Positions 18,201 to 27,983 of a stretch of 40,685 bases of DNA are shown one piece after another. The notes beneath the pieces were generated by a model. It did not search any database. It saw only the letters and a program-made list of their open reading frames with translations, and was not told where the DNA came from. A program made the position numbers and the translations under genes. This DNA comes from an uncultured Paracoccaceae bacterium. GTDB taxonomy: Bacteria > Pseudomonadota > Alphaproteobacteria > Rhizobiales > Rhizobiaceae. Within the stretch, counting starts at the first letter, position 1. Every line of letters starts with the position of its first letter. The stretch spans positions 1 to 40,685 of the forward strand of contig CALMYO010000218.1 in the NCBI GenBank assembly GCA_937873685.1, in the 5' to 3' direction.

Positions 18201-21200
18201 ATGGCAATCACCACGGCCGCGCTGCGCAGCAGCTTCGAATCCTTCTTCGACGGTATGGCAAACCGGGTCGCAGCAGGAGCGCTCCGAGACGTACCGGTGC
18301 TTAAAGGCCTAGAACTGCCGGCTGGGCAAGTGTTCTTCGCCACCTTCGGACAACAGATCGATACCGCGCTGGCCGCGGCCGGAAACACGCCCGCACAACT
18401 GCTCGAGGCGCTTAACGCTATCGCCGGCATCACTGCGACGGACGATGGCGACGATTTCCTGATTGCGATCAATGCCAGCGATGTCGTGGAACTGGTCGAC
18501 GAGGCGTTTGAGGCGGGAGGCGGCGCGGGGGGGATCGGGCTTGCCATCGACCGGGGAATTGCCACCGCCGTGGCGGCCGCGCTGAATGCAAGCCTGCGTG
18601 TCGATGGGGATACGGGAGCGCTTTCGATAGAGGCCAATGGCGGGACCGACGAACTCACAGTGAGCCTGGAAGCCAATCTAGGCGTCGCGGCCGAGGGAAA
18701 GCTCGGATTCATCGATCTGGAAGTGGCGGATGCCGATCCCGAAACGCCCGAGCTTAGTCTTTCAGCGTCGATTGACCTTGCCACGGGCCGAGCCGACGAT
18801 GCCTTTGAAGCGCCCGTCGACGTGGAGTTCGCGGGCTCGGCGGCGATTGATCTGGCGCTCCGCACGCAAGTGGCGAACGGCCTGCTGCCGGGCGTCTCTA
18901 CGACCCTCCATATGGAATTCGACCTTGAGGGCGGACAGCCGGTGATTTCGTTCAACAATGTCAGCATCGACATCGGCTCGATGCTTGGCGTCTTCAGCGA
19001 AATGCTGGTCGAGGTCGGCGAAGTATTCGATTCGGGCGCGCTTGGGAAGTTCATTGACTTCCTCACCGGGCCGCTGCCGGTGATTGATTCGGCGGTCGAG
19101 AAGGCCGGACTGAACGGTTGGCTGGACAAGCTTCCCACGCTGATAAAGGACGGCGACATCAGCCTGGCCGACCTTGCATTCGCATTTAACGGTTTTCTGG
19201 AGGACGCAGGGCAGGAAAACCCGCAGCTTCAGCAGTTGGCGCGATTCTTTGAAGTCGTCTCCTATTTCGACTTGGTGCGCGACCTGTTCGGAGAAGGCGA
19301 GGGCGGGCGTATCAACCTCGGAAGCTTTACGGTCACGAACGATCCCCTCAATACCGTCTCGACCTTCATTGGCATCGATCCGGCCCAGGCTTTGAATGAA
19401 TTCAACCAATGGATTGTCGACAGCGGTGTGTTCAACGAGGTCGAGGGCTTTGACGAACTCTTCACCGAAGAACTCTCGATCAACATTCCGCTGTTCGAGG
19501 ATCCGAGCCTTATCATCAATATCCTGTTCAATCAGTTGTTCGATCCGGTGACGCTGATCGAACTGGATCTTCCCAAGCTCGAACTCGACGCCAGCGTGGA
19601 TCTCTTCTTCCGGCTGCTCGGGCCCCTCGGCGTGGGGCTTGAGGCCGGCGTCGACGGCCGGCTGGATTTCGACTTCGGATACGACACGCGGTCCTTCGAG
19701 ACCGGCAACATCTTTGACGGCATCTACGTGGCGAGCTTCGACGACACAGGCCAGCCCGATCCGGACGGGTTTGTCGCCGCGATGGACGCCCTGTTTGCGG
19801 GCAATGTCGGCGTCGATATCGGCATCGCGTCTGCCAAGATCGTCGGTGGCGTCTACTTCCAGGGATTCGGGTTCCTTCACGACGCCGATGACGATGGCAA
19901 GACAAGGCTGGCGGATATCGGCGAGTGCGTGCTCGATCCGCTTACGGGGCGGGCGTGGGCCGACCTGTCGGCGCAGTTCAAGGTCGGCATCGGCTTCCTA
20001 AGCGCCAAGAAGACCTTCACCATCGCCAAGGCCGAGTTCGCGAACTTCACCTATACGGCATGCGAGCCGGGTATATCGCCAAAGGACCTGGGCCTGGCCG
20101 ACTGGAACGACGGCACCAATGGAAGTTATGAGGTGGGCGACCTCATCCTGCACACCGGGGCGCAGGCGATTTTCCGCAATATCAGCGGCGCGATTGGTAA
20201 CGACTTTCTGGCGCCGGAATACTACCAGATCGGCAATGCCGTTGACTCGGAGACAGGACAGGCAGTCACGGGCCGTCTCGTCGTCAGCGGCTTTGGCGTC
20301 AACCAGGAATACGGCAACACCGACGACGATTCCGGACCGGTCGAGCGGATCATCGGCGACCTCGGCAATCTTGACGACAGCCTGATCGTCGCCGGCGACG
20401 TAACGCAGACGATCGATGTCGGCGGCGGAAGCGGCGATGACTTCATCTCTTCGGGCGCGGGTGACGACACCTTGCGCGGGGGCGCGGACGACGACCACCT
20501 GATCGGCAACAGCGGCGACGACCAGTTGTTCGGCGGCGATGGCGACGATCGGCTCGACGGCGGCGTCGGCGCCGATCAGATCACCGGCAGTGACTTGCTG
20601 GGCGCAGACTTCGATGAAGTGTCCTACGAAGACGCGAACATCGGTACGGGAACCGGCGTTCGCTTCTACCATGACGAAACGGGACTGTTCGCGCGCGGCT
20701 TCGGCGGCGAAGCTGAGGGCGACCGGCTCTTCAGCATCGAACAGATCACCGGGACCGTCTATGATGATGAACTCATATCCGGCAACTTCGCCGTGCTCGA
20801 AGGCAATATCGGCAAGGCCCTGTTCGGTCTTGCCGGCAACGACAGGCTCGTCGGCGGCACCACAGATGACTTTCTGCTCGGTGGCGCCGGCGGCGATGCC
20901 ATGTTGGGCGGCAGCGGCCAGGACGCGACGAGCTACGCCTTTTCGCCGGGCGCGGTTTACATTGACCTGCAGTTCCACGTCGCCATCGGCGGCGAAGCCG
21001 ATGGCGACTATCTCGACAGCATCGAACTGGTCCAGGGTTCAGCTTATGGCGATGCGCTCTACGGCGCCGAAGGCGCGAACATCATCGATGGCCTCGCCGG
21101 TGATGATGTTATCGACGGTCGCGGCGGCGGCGACGACATCAAGGGAAATCTCGGCAACGACACGATCTACGCTGTGGGCGACGGCGACCGGCTGGATGGC

Positions 21201-22304
21201 GGCGGGTTGCTCAACAATCCCGGACGCGACCTTTTGAGCTATCGTTTCGCTGGCGTCAACGGGATCATCGCCAACCTTGGTGCCGGCGTCGCCATCGTGC
21301 CAGGATCGATTGTTCTCGACACCATTGTCGGCAGCGGCCCGCAGGGCAACGACGGCACAGTTGTAATTCTGCCCGGAATCAGCAGCTTTGAGGACCTCGA
21401 GGGCAGCTTTTTCGGCGACAACCTTACCGGTGACAACCGGGCGAACACCGTTCGTGGTTTGTCGGGGGACGATGTGATCGACGGCGGCTCCGGCGACGAC
21501 AGGCTGGTCGGGGGCGCAGGGTCCGACCTGATATCCGGCGGCAGTGGCCGCGACTGGGCGGAATATCGCGATTCCGACGCCGGCGTGGAGGTGCGCCTCG
21601 ACGGCACGGCCGGTATCGGGGGGCATGCCGAGGGCGACATGCTCAACACGGTCGAGAACTTGCTCGGCTCCGATTTTTCGGACAATCTGTTCGGAGACGA
21701 CGGCGACAACATCATTGACGTGGGTCTCAGCGCTCCGTTGACCGCCGATGTCGCCAGTGGGGGTGGGGGAAGCGACATTCTCGTCGTCGACTATTCTCGC
21801 GCCGATGTGGGCGGCGGTCTGACCGGCGGGTTTGCTGTCGGCTCCCGCACCGATGGCGGCTTCGCCCGCCCGGACGCCAGCGGCGCGATGATCGACGGCG
21901 CCGATTTCACCGGTTTCGAGCGCATCTTCGTGACGGGCACGATGCAATCCGACACGATCTATGCTGGAGCCGGGGACGATCGCATCGCGACAGGATCAGG
22001 CGCCGACACGATCTATGCTGGGATCGGCAATGACAATGTGAGCGCCGGCGACGGCGACGACTTTGTGCTCTACAGTACCAATGCTGATCGCCAGTTGATT
22101 GCGGCCGGGCAGGACTACCAGTTTCTCCTCGACGGCAACGGCGGTTTTGACAAACTTTCGGGCGGCCTCACCCCCTTTTGCCAGGGATATCCTGCTTGGC
22201 GGATCGCCCAGCCAGTTCAACGGCATCAATCTGGCGCTTTCGAACGGAGCAGCGATCCGCGGATTCGAGATTCTCGGCGACATCGCGACCGCGGGCGGCA
22301 ATGA
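18201..22304 (+). CDS. Giant RTX secreted protein, N-terminal part (frameshifted)
   Basis: The first 1,367 residues of a very large extracellular protein. The ATG at 18201 is preceded by GGGAG; an upstream ATG at 18114 is less likely. Residues 1-735 are non-repetitive and acidic, with no signal peptide, as expected for type I secretion. RTX calcium-binding nonapeptides (GGxGxDxUx) follow in blocks at about residues 741-797, 877-915, 964-1001, 1086-1122 and 1253-1290, for example GAGDDTLRGGADDDHLIG. After LSGGLTPF the frame is lost and ends in unrelated residues at 22304, while the true continuation lies in the next frame. No type I ABC transporter, membrane-fusion or outer-membrane genes are in the window. 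Probable adhesin or biofilm protein; function inferred from architecture. Confidence 0.85.
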   Translation: MAITTAALRSSFESFFDGMANRVAAGALRDVPVLKGLELPAGQVFFATFGQQIDTALAAAGNTPAQLLEALNAIAGITATDDGDDFLIAINASDVVELVDEAFEAGGGAGGIGLAIDRGIATAVAAALNASLRVDGDTGALSIEANGGTDELTVSLEANLGVAAEGKLGFIDLEVADADPETPELSLSASIDLATGRADDAFEAPVDVEFAGSAAIDLALRTQVANGLLPGVSTTLHMEFDLEGGQPVISFNNVSIDIGSMLGVFSEMLVEVGEVFDSGALGKFIDFLTGPLPVIDSAVEKAGLNGWLDKLPTLIKDGDISLADLAFAFNGFLEDAGQENPQLQQLARFFEVVSYFDLVRDLFGEGEGGRINLGSFTVTNDPLNTVSTFIGIDPAQALNEFNQWIVDSGVFNEVEGFDELFTEELSINIPLFEDPSLIINILFNQLFDPVTLIELDLPKLELDASVDLFFRLLGPLGVGLEAGVDGRLDFDFGYDTRSFETGNIFDGIYVASFDDTGQPDPDGFVAAMDALFAGNVGVDIGIASAKIVGGVYFQGFGFLHDADDDGKTRLADIGECVLDPLTGRAWADLSAQFKVGIGFLSAKKTFTIAKAEFANFTYTACEPGISPKDLGLADWNDGTNGSYEVGDLILHTGAQAIFRNISGAIGNDFLAPEYYQIGNAVDSETGQAVTGRLVVSGFGVNQEYGNTDDDSGPVERIIGDLGNLDDSLIVAGDVTQTIDVGGGSGDDFISSGAGDDTLRGGADDDHLIGNSGDDQLFGGDGDDRLDGGVGADQITGSDLLGADFDEVSYEDANIGTGTGVRFYHDETGLFARGFGGEAEGDRLFSIEQITGTVYDDELISGNFAVLEGNIGKALFGLAGNDRLVGGTTDDFLLGGAGGDAMLGGSGQDATSYAFSPGAVYIDLQFHVAIGGEADGDYLDSIELVQGSAYGDALYGAEGANIIDGLAGDDVIDGRGGGDDIKGNLGNDTIYAVGDGDRLDGGGLLNNPGRDLLSYRFAGVNGIIANLGAGVAIVPGSIVLDTIVGSGPQGNDGTVVILPGISSFEDLEGSFFGDNLTGDNRANTVRGLSGDDVIDGGSGDDRLVGGAGSDLISGGSGRDWAEYRDSDAGVEVRLDGTAGIGGHAEGDMLNTVENLLGSDFSDNLFGDDGDNIIDVGLSAPLTADVASGGGGSDILVVDYSRADVGGGLTGGFAVGSRTDGGFARPDASGAMIDGADFTGFERIFVTGTMQSDTIYAGAGDDRIATGSGADTIYAGIGNDNVSAGDGDDFVLYSTNADRQLIAAGQDYQFLLDGNGGFDKLSGGLTPFCQGYPAWRIAQPVQRHQSGAFERSSDPRIRDSRRHRDRGRQ

Positions 22305-25300
22305 CTCGCTGATGCAAACCGGTGTCGTCGACAACCGGTTCAGCACCGGCGACGGAAATGACACGATCGCGTCGGGTCTCGGCGTCGATGTTGTCGATGC
22401 AGGGTTCAGCACCGAGGGGATCGAGATCCAGTATGCAGATGGCGCTCCGATCGCGATCAGCTGGGACGTCAAGTTCTTCGAGGCTTTCGCGGCCGCAACC
22501 GGAGACACCCTTATCCTCGACTATTCCACTCAGGACGCGGCGGTCCGTTCGATCGTCTCCTCTGTCGAATCGGAACTCGATCCGCGCGATACTCTCACGC
22601 AACTTGGCACGCTTCGCACCAATCAAGGCGTCTACTTCACGCGCGACGACGCAACGCCAGGACTGGTGATCGATCAGGTCACCTTCCGCGAAGTGGAGCA
22701 ACTTGACGTCACAGGCTCGCGCTTCGGCGACGTACTGGTCGGCGCCGACACCGACATCACCCAGTTCGGCGGCAATGTTTTTTTAGCGGTGCCTGCGCGT
22801 TTCGACACGGTGCGCGGCGCCGATGTCTTGCGCGGACTGGAGGGTGACGACCTTCTCCTCGGCTACAGCGGCGATGACGTGCTCTCGGGTGGCGATGGCA
22901 ATGACGAACTGCGCGGGAGTTGGCGCGGCGAGAAGTTCGGCGACGATCAAACAATGCTGATCGACAAGTCGGAACACGACGACCTGACCGGCGGCGGCGG
23001 CGCGGACAGATTTGTCCTGGGCGATAAAGACGGCGCCGACTATGTGGAATCAGCCTTCGACTACCGTAACGGGGCTGTAGAGAGTTCTGCGCTGATCCGC
23101 GATTTCGATGCGGCGGAAGGGGACACGCTTGTTCTGCATGGTTCGTCGGACGAGTACAGCGTTGGTGTCTTGGCCGGTTCGACCATCATCATCAAGACCG
23201 TTTCGGACGACGACAACCGGGACGACTTTTTCGCGACTGGCGGCGACGACGTACGCCGGGATCTGATCGCTGTTCTCGAGAACGTGACCGACTTCGACCA
23301 GACGGCAGCTTATGTGCAGTATGTCGACAGCGCCTCTGCACCGTTCGCGAGTGTGGCCAATCCGGCGGGCGTTTCCGGGGAGATCGACCTTGCTCCGGCG
23401 CCGTTTGAAATCGAAGCTGCGGCGGCGTCCTGGGTGACGCAGACCGCCGACACCGCCTTGCTCCTGGAAGCGCTTGGCAGTGGCTCCGGTGTCGTCGAGG
23501 GAAGCGCCCTGCTGACCATCGAGGGATCGAGCGAAGGCTTCGGCGTGTTCGAGGCCGATCCGTTCGGCCTTGGAAAGGGCATCTTGCTCAGCACCGGTCG
23601 CGTGTCCGATCTTGATGGGCCGAACACCGTGTCACATGGCGGCGTGGCGCCCCGCGACATCCCGATCACCTTCACGCAGATCGGCCGTTTCGAGAGCAGC
23701 ACGATCTTTCGCGCCGATCTCAGCGGGATCGGCGTCGATATCAACTCGATCACGCTGCGCGATACCAACAGCCAGGAAGGCGGAGCCGGCGGCATCGCCA
23801 GCGGCTTCGACATAGACGCGCTGGCTTTCAGCAACGTGCGCGTCGACGGAACACCGGGGACCGCGCTCGCCTTCGATCTCAACGGCGCTCTGCCCCGGCT
23901 GGACGTGCTCGAGTACAACGCCGCGACCATGTTCCTGAAACCTGGAACGCAGCGGCCTGCCGACGCCGGCTTCGACAACGGGCCGGATCTGCTCGGGACG
24001 ATCAACGGCATGGTCGATTTCCGCGCGGCCACGCCGGGTGTCTTTGATCGCAGCTCGGGATCTGGCCGATTCAGTCTCGGCGACGGCGGCGAGATCGGCA
24101 TCAACCTGTCGAAGACACTGGACACAGACGGTCCTGTCTATCTCTACGTTGCGGAGTCCCTCGGGGGGGGCGAAAGCATTGAGGGACAGATTACGGTCTC
24201 CACCGAATCCATCCTTCCCGAGGGCGATCTTTCCACCGATCTCGGCGCGCCCGGCCTCGATGGCGACGGGTCGAAAATGACCTACAGCTTCACCCCCGCC
24301 GACGGCGCCGACATTGTCACATTCCAGGTCGTCCTGTTTTCGGAGGAACTCCCCGAACATGCCGGAATCTTGCCTGCGGACGCGATCAAGGTCACGCTCA
24401 ATGGGGTTTCCATCGCTTCCCTGACCGACGGCCAGAATGCCGATCTCAATACGCTGATGACCTCTCCTGTCTACGGCGCCCATCCAGACCTGATCCTGAA
24501 CCCGGCCGCGACCGGACCGCTTGCCGACACAGTCGCCGCCGACGGCTATACGACGACCCTGACCTTCGCGGGACGTGTCAACTCCGGCTCGCAGAATACG
24601 CTCGTAGTGGAGGTCGCCGACACGCGCGACGCCTTCCTCGATACCGGTATTCTCATAAAGGGCCAAACTTTCCTCTCCTCGGCAGGAGCCCTCCCCGCCA
24701 ACATTGCGCCAATCGCGATCGGCGAGATGGTGACCGTGCTCGCAAATACGGCGCGCGCCGGCAATGCGCTCGACAACGATATTGACCCGGATGGCGACGC
24801 CTTGACGGCCGCTCTCGACACCGACGCCGCCAATGGCGCGGTGGTGCTCAATGCCGACGGCAGCTACATTTACACACCGAACGCGGGCTTCACCGGAACG
24901 GACAGCTTCTCCTATACGGCAAGCGACGGTACTGCGGCGAGCAGCCCGGCAACGGTCACGCTGCTCGTGGAAGCCGGCGAGAACTCCGCGCCTGTCGACC
25001 TCGTGTTCACCGGCGATGGCTCGATCCCGGAGGACGCGCCCATGGGTTCCGTGGTCGGCGTGTTGTCGGCAACCGATCCTGACAACAACCCGATTACCTT
25101 CACGCTCGGCAGCGGAACTCCCTTCCACAACGCGGGAAACGAGATCAAGGTCGGCGAGCCGCTCGACTACGAAACGGTAAAAAGCTGGGATGTCGAAGTC
25201 ACCGCGAACGACGGCGCAAACGGCTCGATCACTGAGACAATCACAATCGACATCGAGGATGTCGAAGACGGCGAACTGCCAGCTGTCCTCGCTTTCGATC

Positions 25301-26667
25301 TCGCCAAGACTTCGGTCGAACCGCGTGGAGAAGAATCCACCTGGCGCAACCCCCTCACCAACCTCGTCTACGCCCTGGCCGCCGCCGGCTATTCCGGCCC
25401 TTCCTCACCCGTTGACGATCCCACCGGACCGGCACTCGCACGGTTCGTGTCAAACGATGGCGATATGCGAGCCTCGCGCATTGAGTTCGACGGCGCCGAA
25501 GCTGTCGAACTGGAGGGGGATTCGCCGGCGCTCACGCTGGACTGGGAAGGCCGGGACGCGACGCTTCGCCTCGAGGCGCCATGGGGCAACGTGGAAAACA
25601 TTCGGCTTGACGAGTTCACCGGCAACGCTTTGCTGGTGGCGAACCTTGCTAACGTGGTCGCAGACTGGACCGCGGATTCGACCGGTCGCATCCTGACTGT
25701 GGACGGCGCTAAGCGCGGCGCATTCGAACTCGGCAACGGAGACGACACTCTGGCCCTTCTCGCCAACAGCAACACGGCCAACGCCACCGACCATTTCGTA
25801 GTGTCCACCGGCGGAGGGAACGACAGCGTCTATCGAGGCGAGAGCACGATAAACTATGCGGGTCTCGCTTTCGAAACGATTTACGACCCGGCCGCTACCT
25901 CCGCCAACGTCGACCTGGGAAGCGGCAACGACTACTTTCGTGGCGGCGCCGGAGTCGATACCGTTAGCGGTGGGCTTGGCCGTGATGTGATCGCCGGCGG
26001 CGGCGGAAATGACCTCCTTGACGGCAACGCGGGCGCAGACGTGCTGCTCGGTGGGGTCGGAAACGACACCTACCATGTGGACAACGGCCTGGACTTCGTC
26101 GACGAGGGGGGAGCGTTTCCTGAATACTTGGGCTCGACGCATGACGTCGACGTCCTCATCTCGACCGCCGACTGGTTCTGGGACGTCTACAGCGTGGCGG
26201 AGCAACTCGTCATCGCCGAGGATGCCGCGGATCCACAAGGCGACGGCACGACGATCGTGGGCTCGGTGTTCTCCAACGAGATGGTCGGCAACAGCCATAC
26301 CAATTTCCTCTACGGCCGCGGCGGCAACGACACCTATCGCGCGGGCGACGGCCTGGACGTCATTTCGCTTTCCACGCTGGGCGTCGACAACCTCAACGGT
26401 TATCACGGAGTCGATGGGACAAATATCGTTGTGGTCGAGCAGCGTCAGAGCGGAGCGAGTTCCTATGACATCATCTACGATTTTGAGAGCGGCAAGGACA
26501 AACTGGACGTCTCCGACTACGGTTACGAGAGCGCGGGCGCGGTTTACGCGAAGGGTATCGATGACGGTTTTGGATCCAGCTATTTCGCGCTCGGCGACGG
26601 CTTGGATTATGTGTACCTCGTCGGCGTCACGGTAGCCCAGATGAGCTCAAGCGACTTTGTTGTATAA
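22099..26667 (+). CDS. Giant RTX secreted protein, C-terminal part
   Basis: The continuation in the +1 frame; useful sequence starts near 22176 with ARDILLGGSPSQFNG. There is no plausible start or ribosome binding site, which argues for one gene (18201-26667, about 2,821 residues) with a single-base change. In order: RTX repeats near 22344 and 22834-22920; a choice-of-anchor-L type region (about 23430-24690, with GKGILLSTG and FQVVLFSEELPEHAG); a bacterial Ig/cadherin-like domain (24700-24975, with DNDIDPDGD and GSYIYTPNAGFTGTDSFSY); a cadherin-like domain (24985-25265, ATDPDNNPITF); final RTX repeats (25920-26110); and a C-terminal end without cysteine, ending SSSDFVV, which should hold the uncleaved type I secretion signal. 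Confidence 0.83.
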   Translation: MRPGRTTSFSSTATAVLTNFRAASPPFARDILLGGSPSQFNGINLALSNGAAIRGFEILGDIATAGGNDSLMQTGVVDNRFSTGDGNDTIASGLGVDVVDAGFSTEGIEIQYADGAPIAISWDVKFFEAFAAATGDTLILDYSTQDAAVRSIVSSVESELDPRDTLTQLGTLRTNQGVYFTRDDATPGLVIDQVTFREVEQLDVTGSRFGDVLVGADTDITQFGGNVFLAVPARFDTVRGADVLRGLEGDDLLLGYSGDDVLSGGDGNDELRGSWRGEKFGDDQTMLIDKSEHDDLTGGGGADRFVLGDKDGADYVESAFDYRNGAVESSALIRDFDAAEGDTLVLHGSSDEYSVGVLAGSTIIIKTVSDDDNRDDFFATGGDDVRRDLIAVLENVTDFDQTAAYVQYVDSASAPFASVANPAGVSGEIDLAPAPFEIEAAAASWVTQTADTALLLEALGSGSGVVEGSALLTIEGSSEGFGVFEADPFGLGKGILLSTGRVSDLDGPNTVSHGGVAPRDIPITFTQIGRFESSTIFRADLSGIGVDINSITLRDTNSQEGGAGGIASGFDIDALAFSNVRVDGTPGTALAFDLNGALPRLDVLEYNAATMFLKPGTQRPADAGFDNGPDLLGTINGMVDFRAATPGVFDRSSGSGRFSLGDGGEIGINLSKTLDTDGPVYLYVAESLGGGESIEGQITVSTESILPEGDLSTDLGAPGLDGDGSKMTYSFTPADGADIVTFQVVLFSEELPEHAGILPADAIKVTLNGVSIASLTDGQNADLNTLMTSPVYGAHPDLILNPAATGPLADTVAADGYTTTLTFAGRVNSGSQNTLVVEVADTRDAFLDTGILIKGQTFLSSAGALPANIAPIAIGEMVTVLANTARAGNALDNDIDPDGDALTAALDTDAANGAVVLNADGSYIYTPNAGFTGTDSFSYTASDGTAASSPATVTLLVEAGENSAPVDLVFTGDGSIPEDAPMGSVVGVLSATDPDNNPITFTLGSGTPFHNAGNEIKVGEPLDYETVKSWDVEVTANDGANGSITETITIDIEDVEDGELPAVLAFDLAKTSVEPRGEESTWRNPLTNLVYALAAAGYSGPSSPVDDPTGPALARFVSNDGDMRASRIEFDGAEAVELEGDSPALTLDWEGRDATLRLEAPWGNVENIRLDEFTGNALLVANLANVVADWTADSTGRILTVDGAKRGAFELGNGDDTLALLANSNTANATDHFVVSTGGGNDSVYRGESTINYAGLAFETIYDPAATSANVDLGSGNDYFRGGAGVDTVSGGLGRDVIAGGGGNDLLDGNAGADVLLGGVGNDTYHVDNGLDFVDEGGAFPEYLGSTHDVDVLISTADWFWDVYSVAEQLVIAEDAADPQGDGTTIVGSVFSNEMVGNSHTNFLYGRGGNDTYRAGDGLDVISLSTLGVDNLNGYHGVDGTNIVVVEQRQSGASSYDIIYDFESGKDKLDVSDYGYESAGAVYAKGIDDGFGSSYFALGDGLDYVYLVGVTVAQMSSSDFVV
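22171..22179 (+). other. Probable frameshift point in RTX gene (C5T4 run)
   Basis: The sequence CCCCCTTTT at 22171-22179 is where the two RTX frames meet. Removing one base restores LTPFARDILLGG and joins them into one reading frame of exactly 2,822 codons from 18201 to 26667. Homopolymer slippage, a real mutation or a sequencing error would each explain it. Confidence 0.75.
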
Positions 26668-26894
26668 ATTGACGTAAGGGCAGTATGGGGTTGCGCTCGC
26701 ATCGACCGCTCGGGCCTTCACGATCATGGCCCGGGAAATCGTGACAAGCCCGCGCGGCCCTACCTTTCCGTTCGGGCAACGAGTTCTGGTTAATGGCGTG
26801 AATGATATTTGTGTTCGGATGTAAATTGGGGTGATTCAAGAAATGGCTTCGGCATATTTGGGAGGAAGTCATATTTTATACCATCGTGCGCTGA

Positions 26895-27299
26895 TCAGTT
26901 TCGATTTGCCCAGTCGCGCATTCCGATTGACATGATTTTCCAGGATTGGTCGATGAGCTTGTTCCATGCTTCGCAGCAATGATTGAAGAAAATTCCGTAG
27001 TTCGTGAAGTTGCGGTTTGACAGTCAGTTGTCGCGCATGAACTGCCAGATGTTTTCGACGGGGTTGAGTTCCGGCGCCTTCGGCGGCAGGAACAGCAGGG
27101 TGATGTTGTCCGGCACGTCGAGCCTTGCGGTGACATGCCAGCCCGCCTGGCCGGGAATGAGGACGGCGTGTGCGCCGGCATCGACCGTCAGGCTGATTTC
27201 CTTCAGATGCGCGTTCATCGCCTGCGTGTTGCAGCGCGGCAGGACGAGGCCCGCACCCTCGCCCTTCCTCGGGCAGATGGCTCCGAACATCCAGGACAT
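26895..27299 (-). pseudogene. IS630-family transposase, C-terminal remnant
   Basis: The last part of a DDE transposase of the IS630 type. It starts at GAICPRKGEGAGLVLPRCNT and contains VLIPGQAGWH (an expected LLDQAGWH motif with the catalytic D changed to G) and FLPPKAPELNPVENIWQFM with the final catalytic glutamate. A TGA at 27024-27026 replaces the usual W of RDNWLSN; the same frame continues to 26895 with HCCEAWNKLIDQSWKIMSIG. The N-terminal half is missing, and the fragment abuts the IS21 remnant at about 27300. Confidence 0.85.
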
Positions 27300-27301
27300 C
27301 G

Positions 27302-27710
27302 AGGATCACCGCCAGCACGTCCGGTTCTTCTCGACTATCGAACTCGTCAATGCGCTTGAACAGGAGAAGGCGAAGGGCAAGGCAGGGCAGATCGCCGAAG
27401 GGCTGGCCAAGCTCGATTCCGTGATCCTGGACGAGCTGGGCTACCCGCCGTTCAGCGCTTCAGGCGCAACGCTGCTCTTCCACATGATGAGCAAGCTTTT
27501 CGAGTACCCAGCATCGTCATCACCACCGACTTGAGCTTCAGCGAATGGGCGCCTGTATTCGCCGATCCCATGATGACCACCGCTTTGCTCCATCGGCTCA
27601 CCCACCGCTGCCACATCCTCGAAACCGGCAACGACATCTTCCGCTTCAAGGCAAGCTCCGCAGCCGCAACAAAACGTAAAGAGACCCTACGACACTTGAC
27701 CACAGCCTGA
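27302..27710 (+). pseudogene. IS21-family helper ATPase IstB, remnant
   Basis: The C-terminal part of IstB, the AAA+ helper of IS21 transposition. It starts inside the domain at about HRQHVRFFSTIELVNALEQ and includes the Walker B region LDSVILDELGYPPFS, but the Walker A part is lost. A frameshift near 27503-27510 separates LFHMMSKLFE from the continuation IVITTDLSFSEW and TALLHRLTHRCHILETG, which ends with TGA at 27708-27710. The fragment is joined head-on to the IS630 remnant, so one insertion or a deletion removed both 5' parts. Confidence 0.88.
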
Positions 27711-27782
27711 GCCAAAAACCATAATCAGAGGTGGCTCACTTCTCGGTGAAAAACCCGGCTCACTTCTAAGCGGAAATCAACA
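27711..27782 (+). mobile_element. Right end of the IS21-type element
   Basis: The GGCTCACTTCTCGGTGAAAAA and CCCGGCTCACTTCTAAG segments with the terminal CGGAAATCAACA are typical of IS21-family right ends, which carry repeated internal motifs and end in CA. The left end is not present. The next 200 bp to the integrase remnant hold no recognisable gene. Confidence 0.65.
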
Positions 27783-27983
27783 GTCCCCCTGCAAATGACA
27801 TAGCGGTTACATGATTGCGCAACAGGTAAGTGTTTCGCGAACGTCTGCTTCCGAGCAACGAACAGAGATGCCACTATGACCGAAACGGCGGCGCGAAACA
27901 GACATTATTCGCCGTTGGAGCCAAATGATGAAGGCGTATATCCGCTTCGGCAACTGAGCCTGTGACTTTCGGACCGGTTCCCA

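Noticed and set aside
16784-19159. A 791-codon open frame on the minus strand across luxR, the poly(C) tract and the start of the RTX gene
   Set aside because: It is antisense to two well supported genes, contains a long Gly run from the homopolymer and has no domain; it is a GC-rich shadow.
26711-26733. Hairpin CGGGCC/GGCCCG after the RTX stop as a terminator
   Set aside because: Only 6 bp with an 11-nt loop and no T tract; too weak to call.
27876-27965. A 29-codon ORF between the IS21 end and the integrase remnant
   Set aside because: No ribosome binding site, no similarity and well within chance length.
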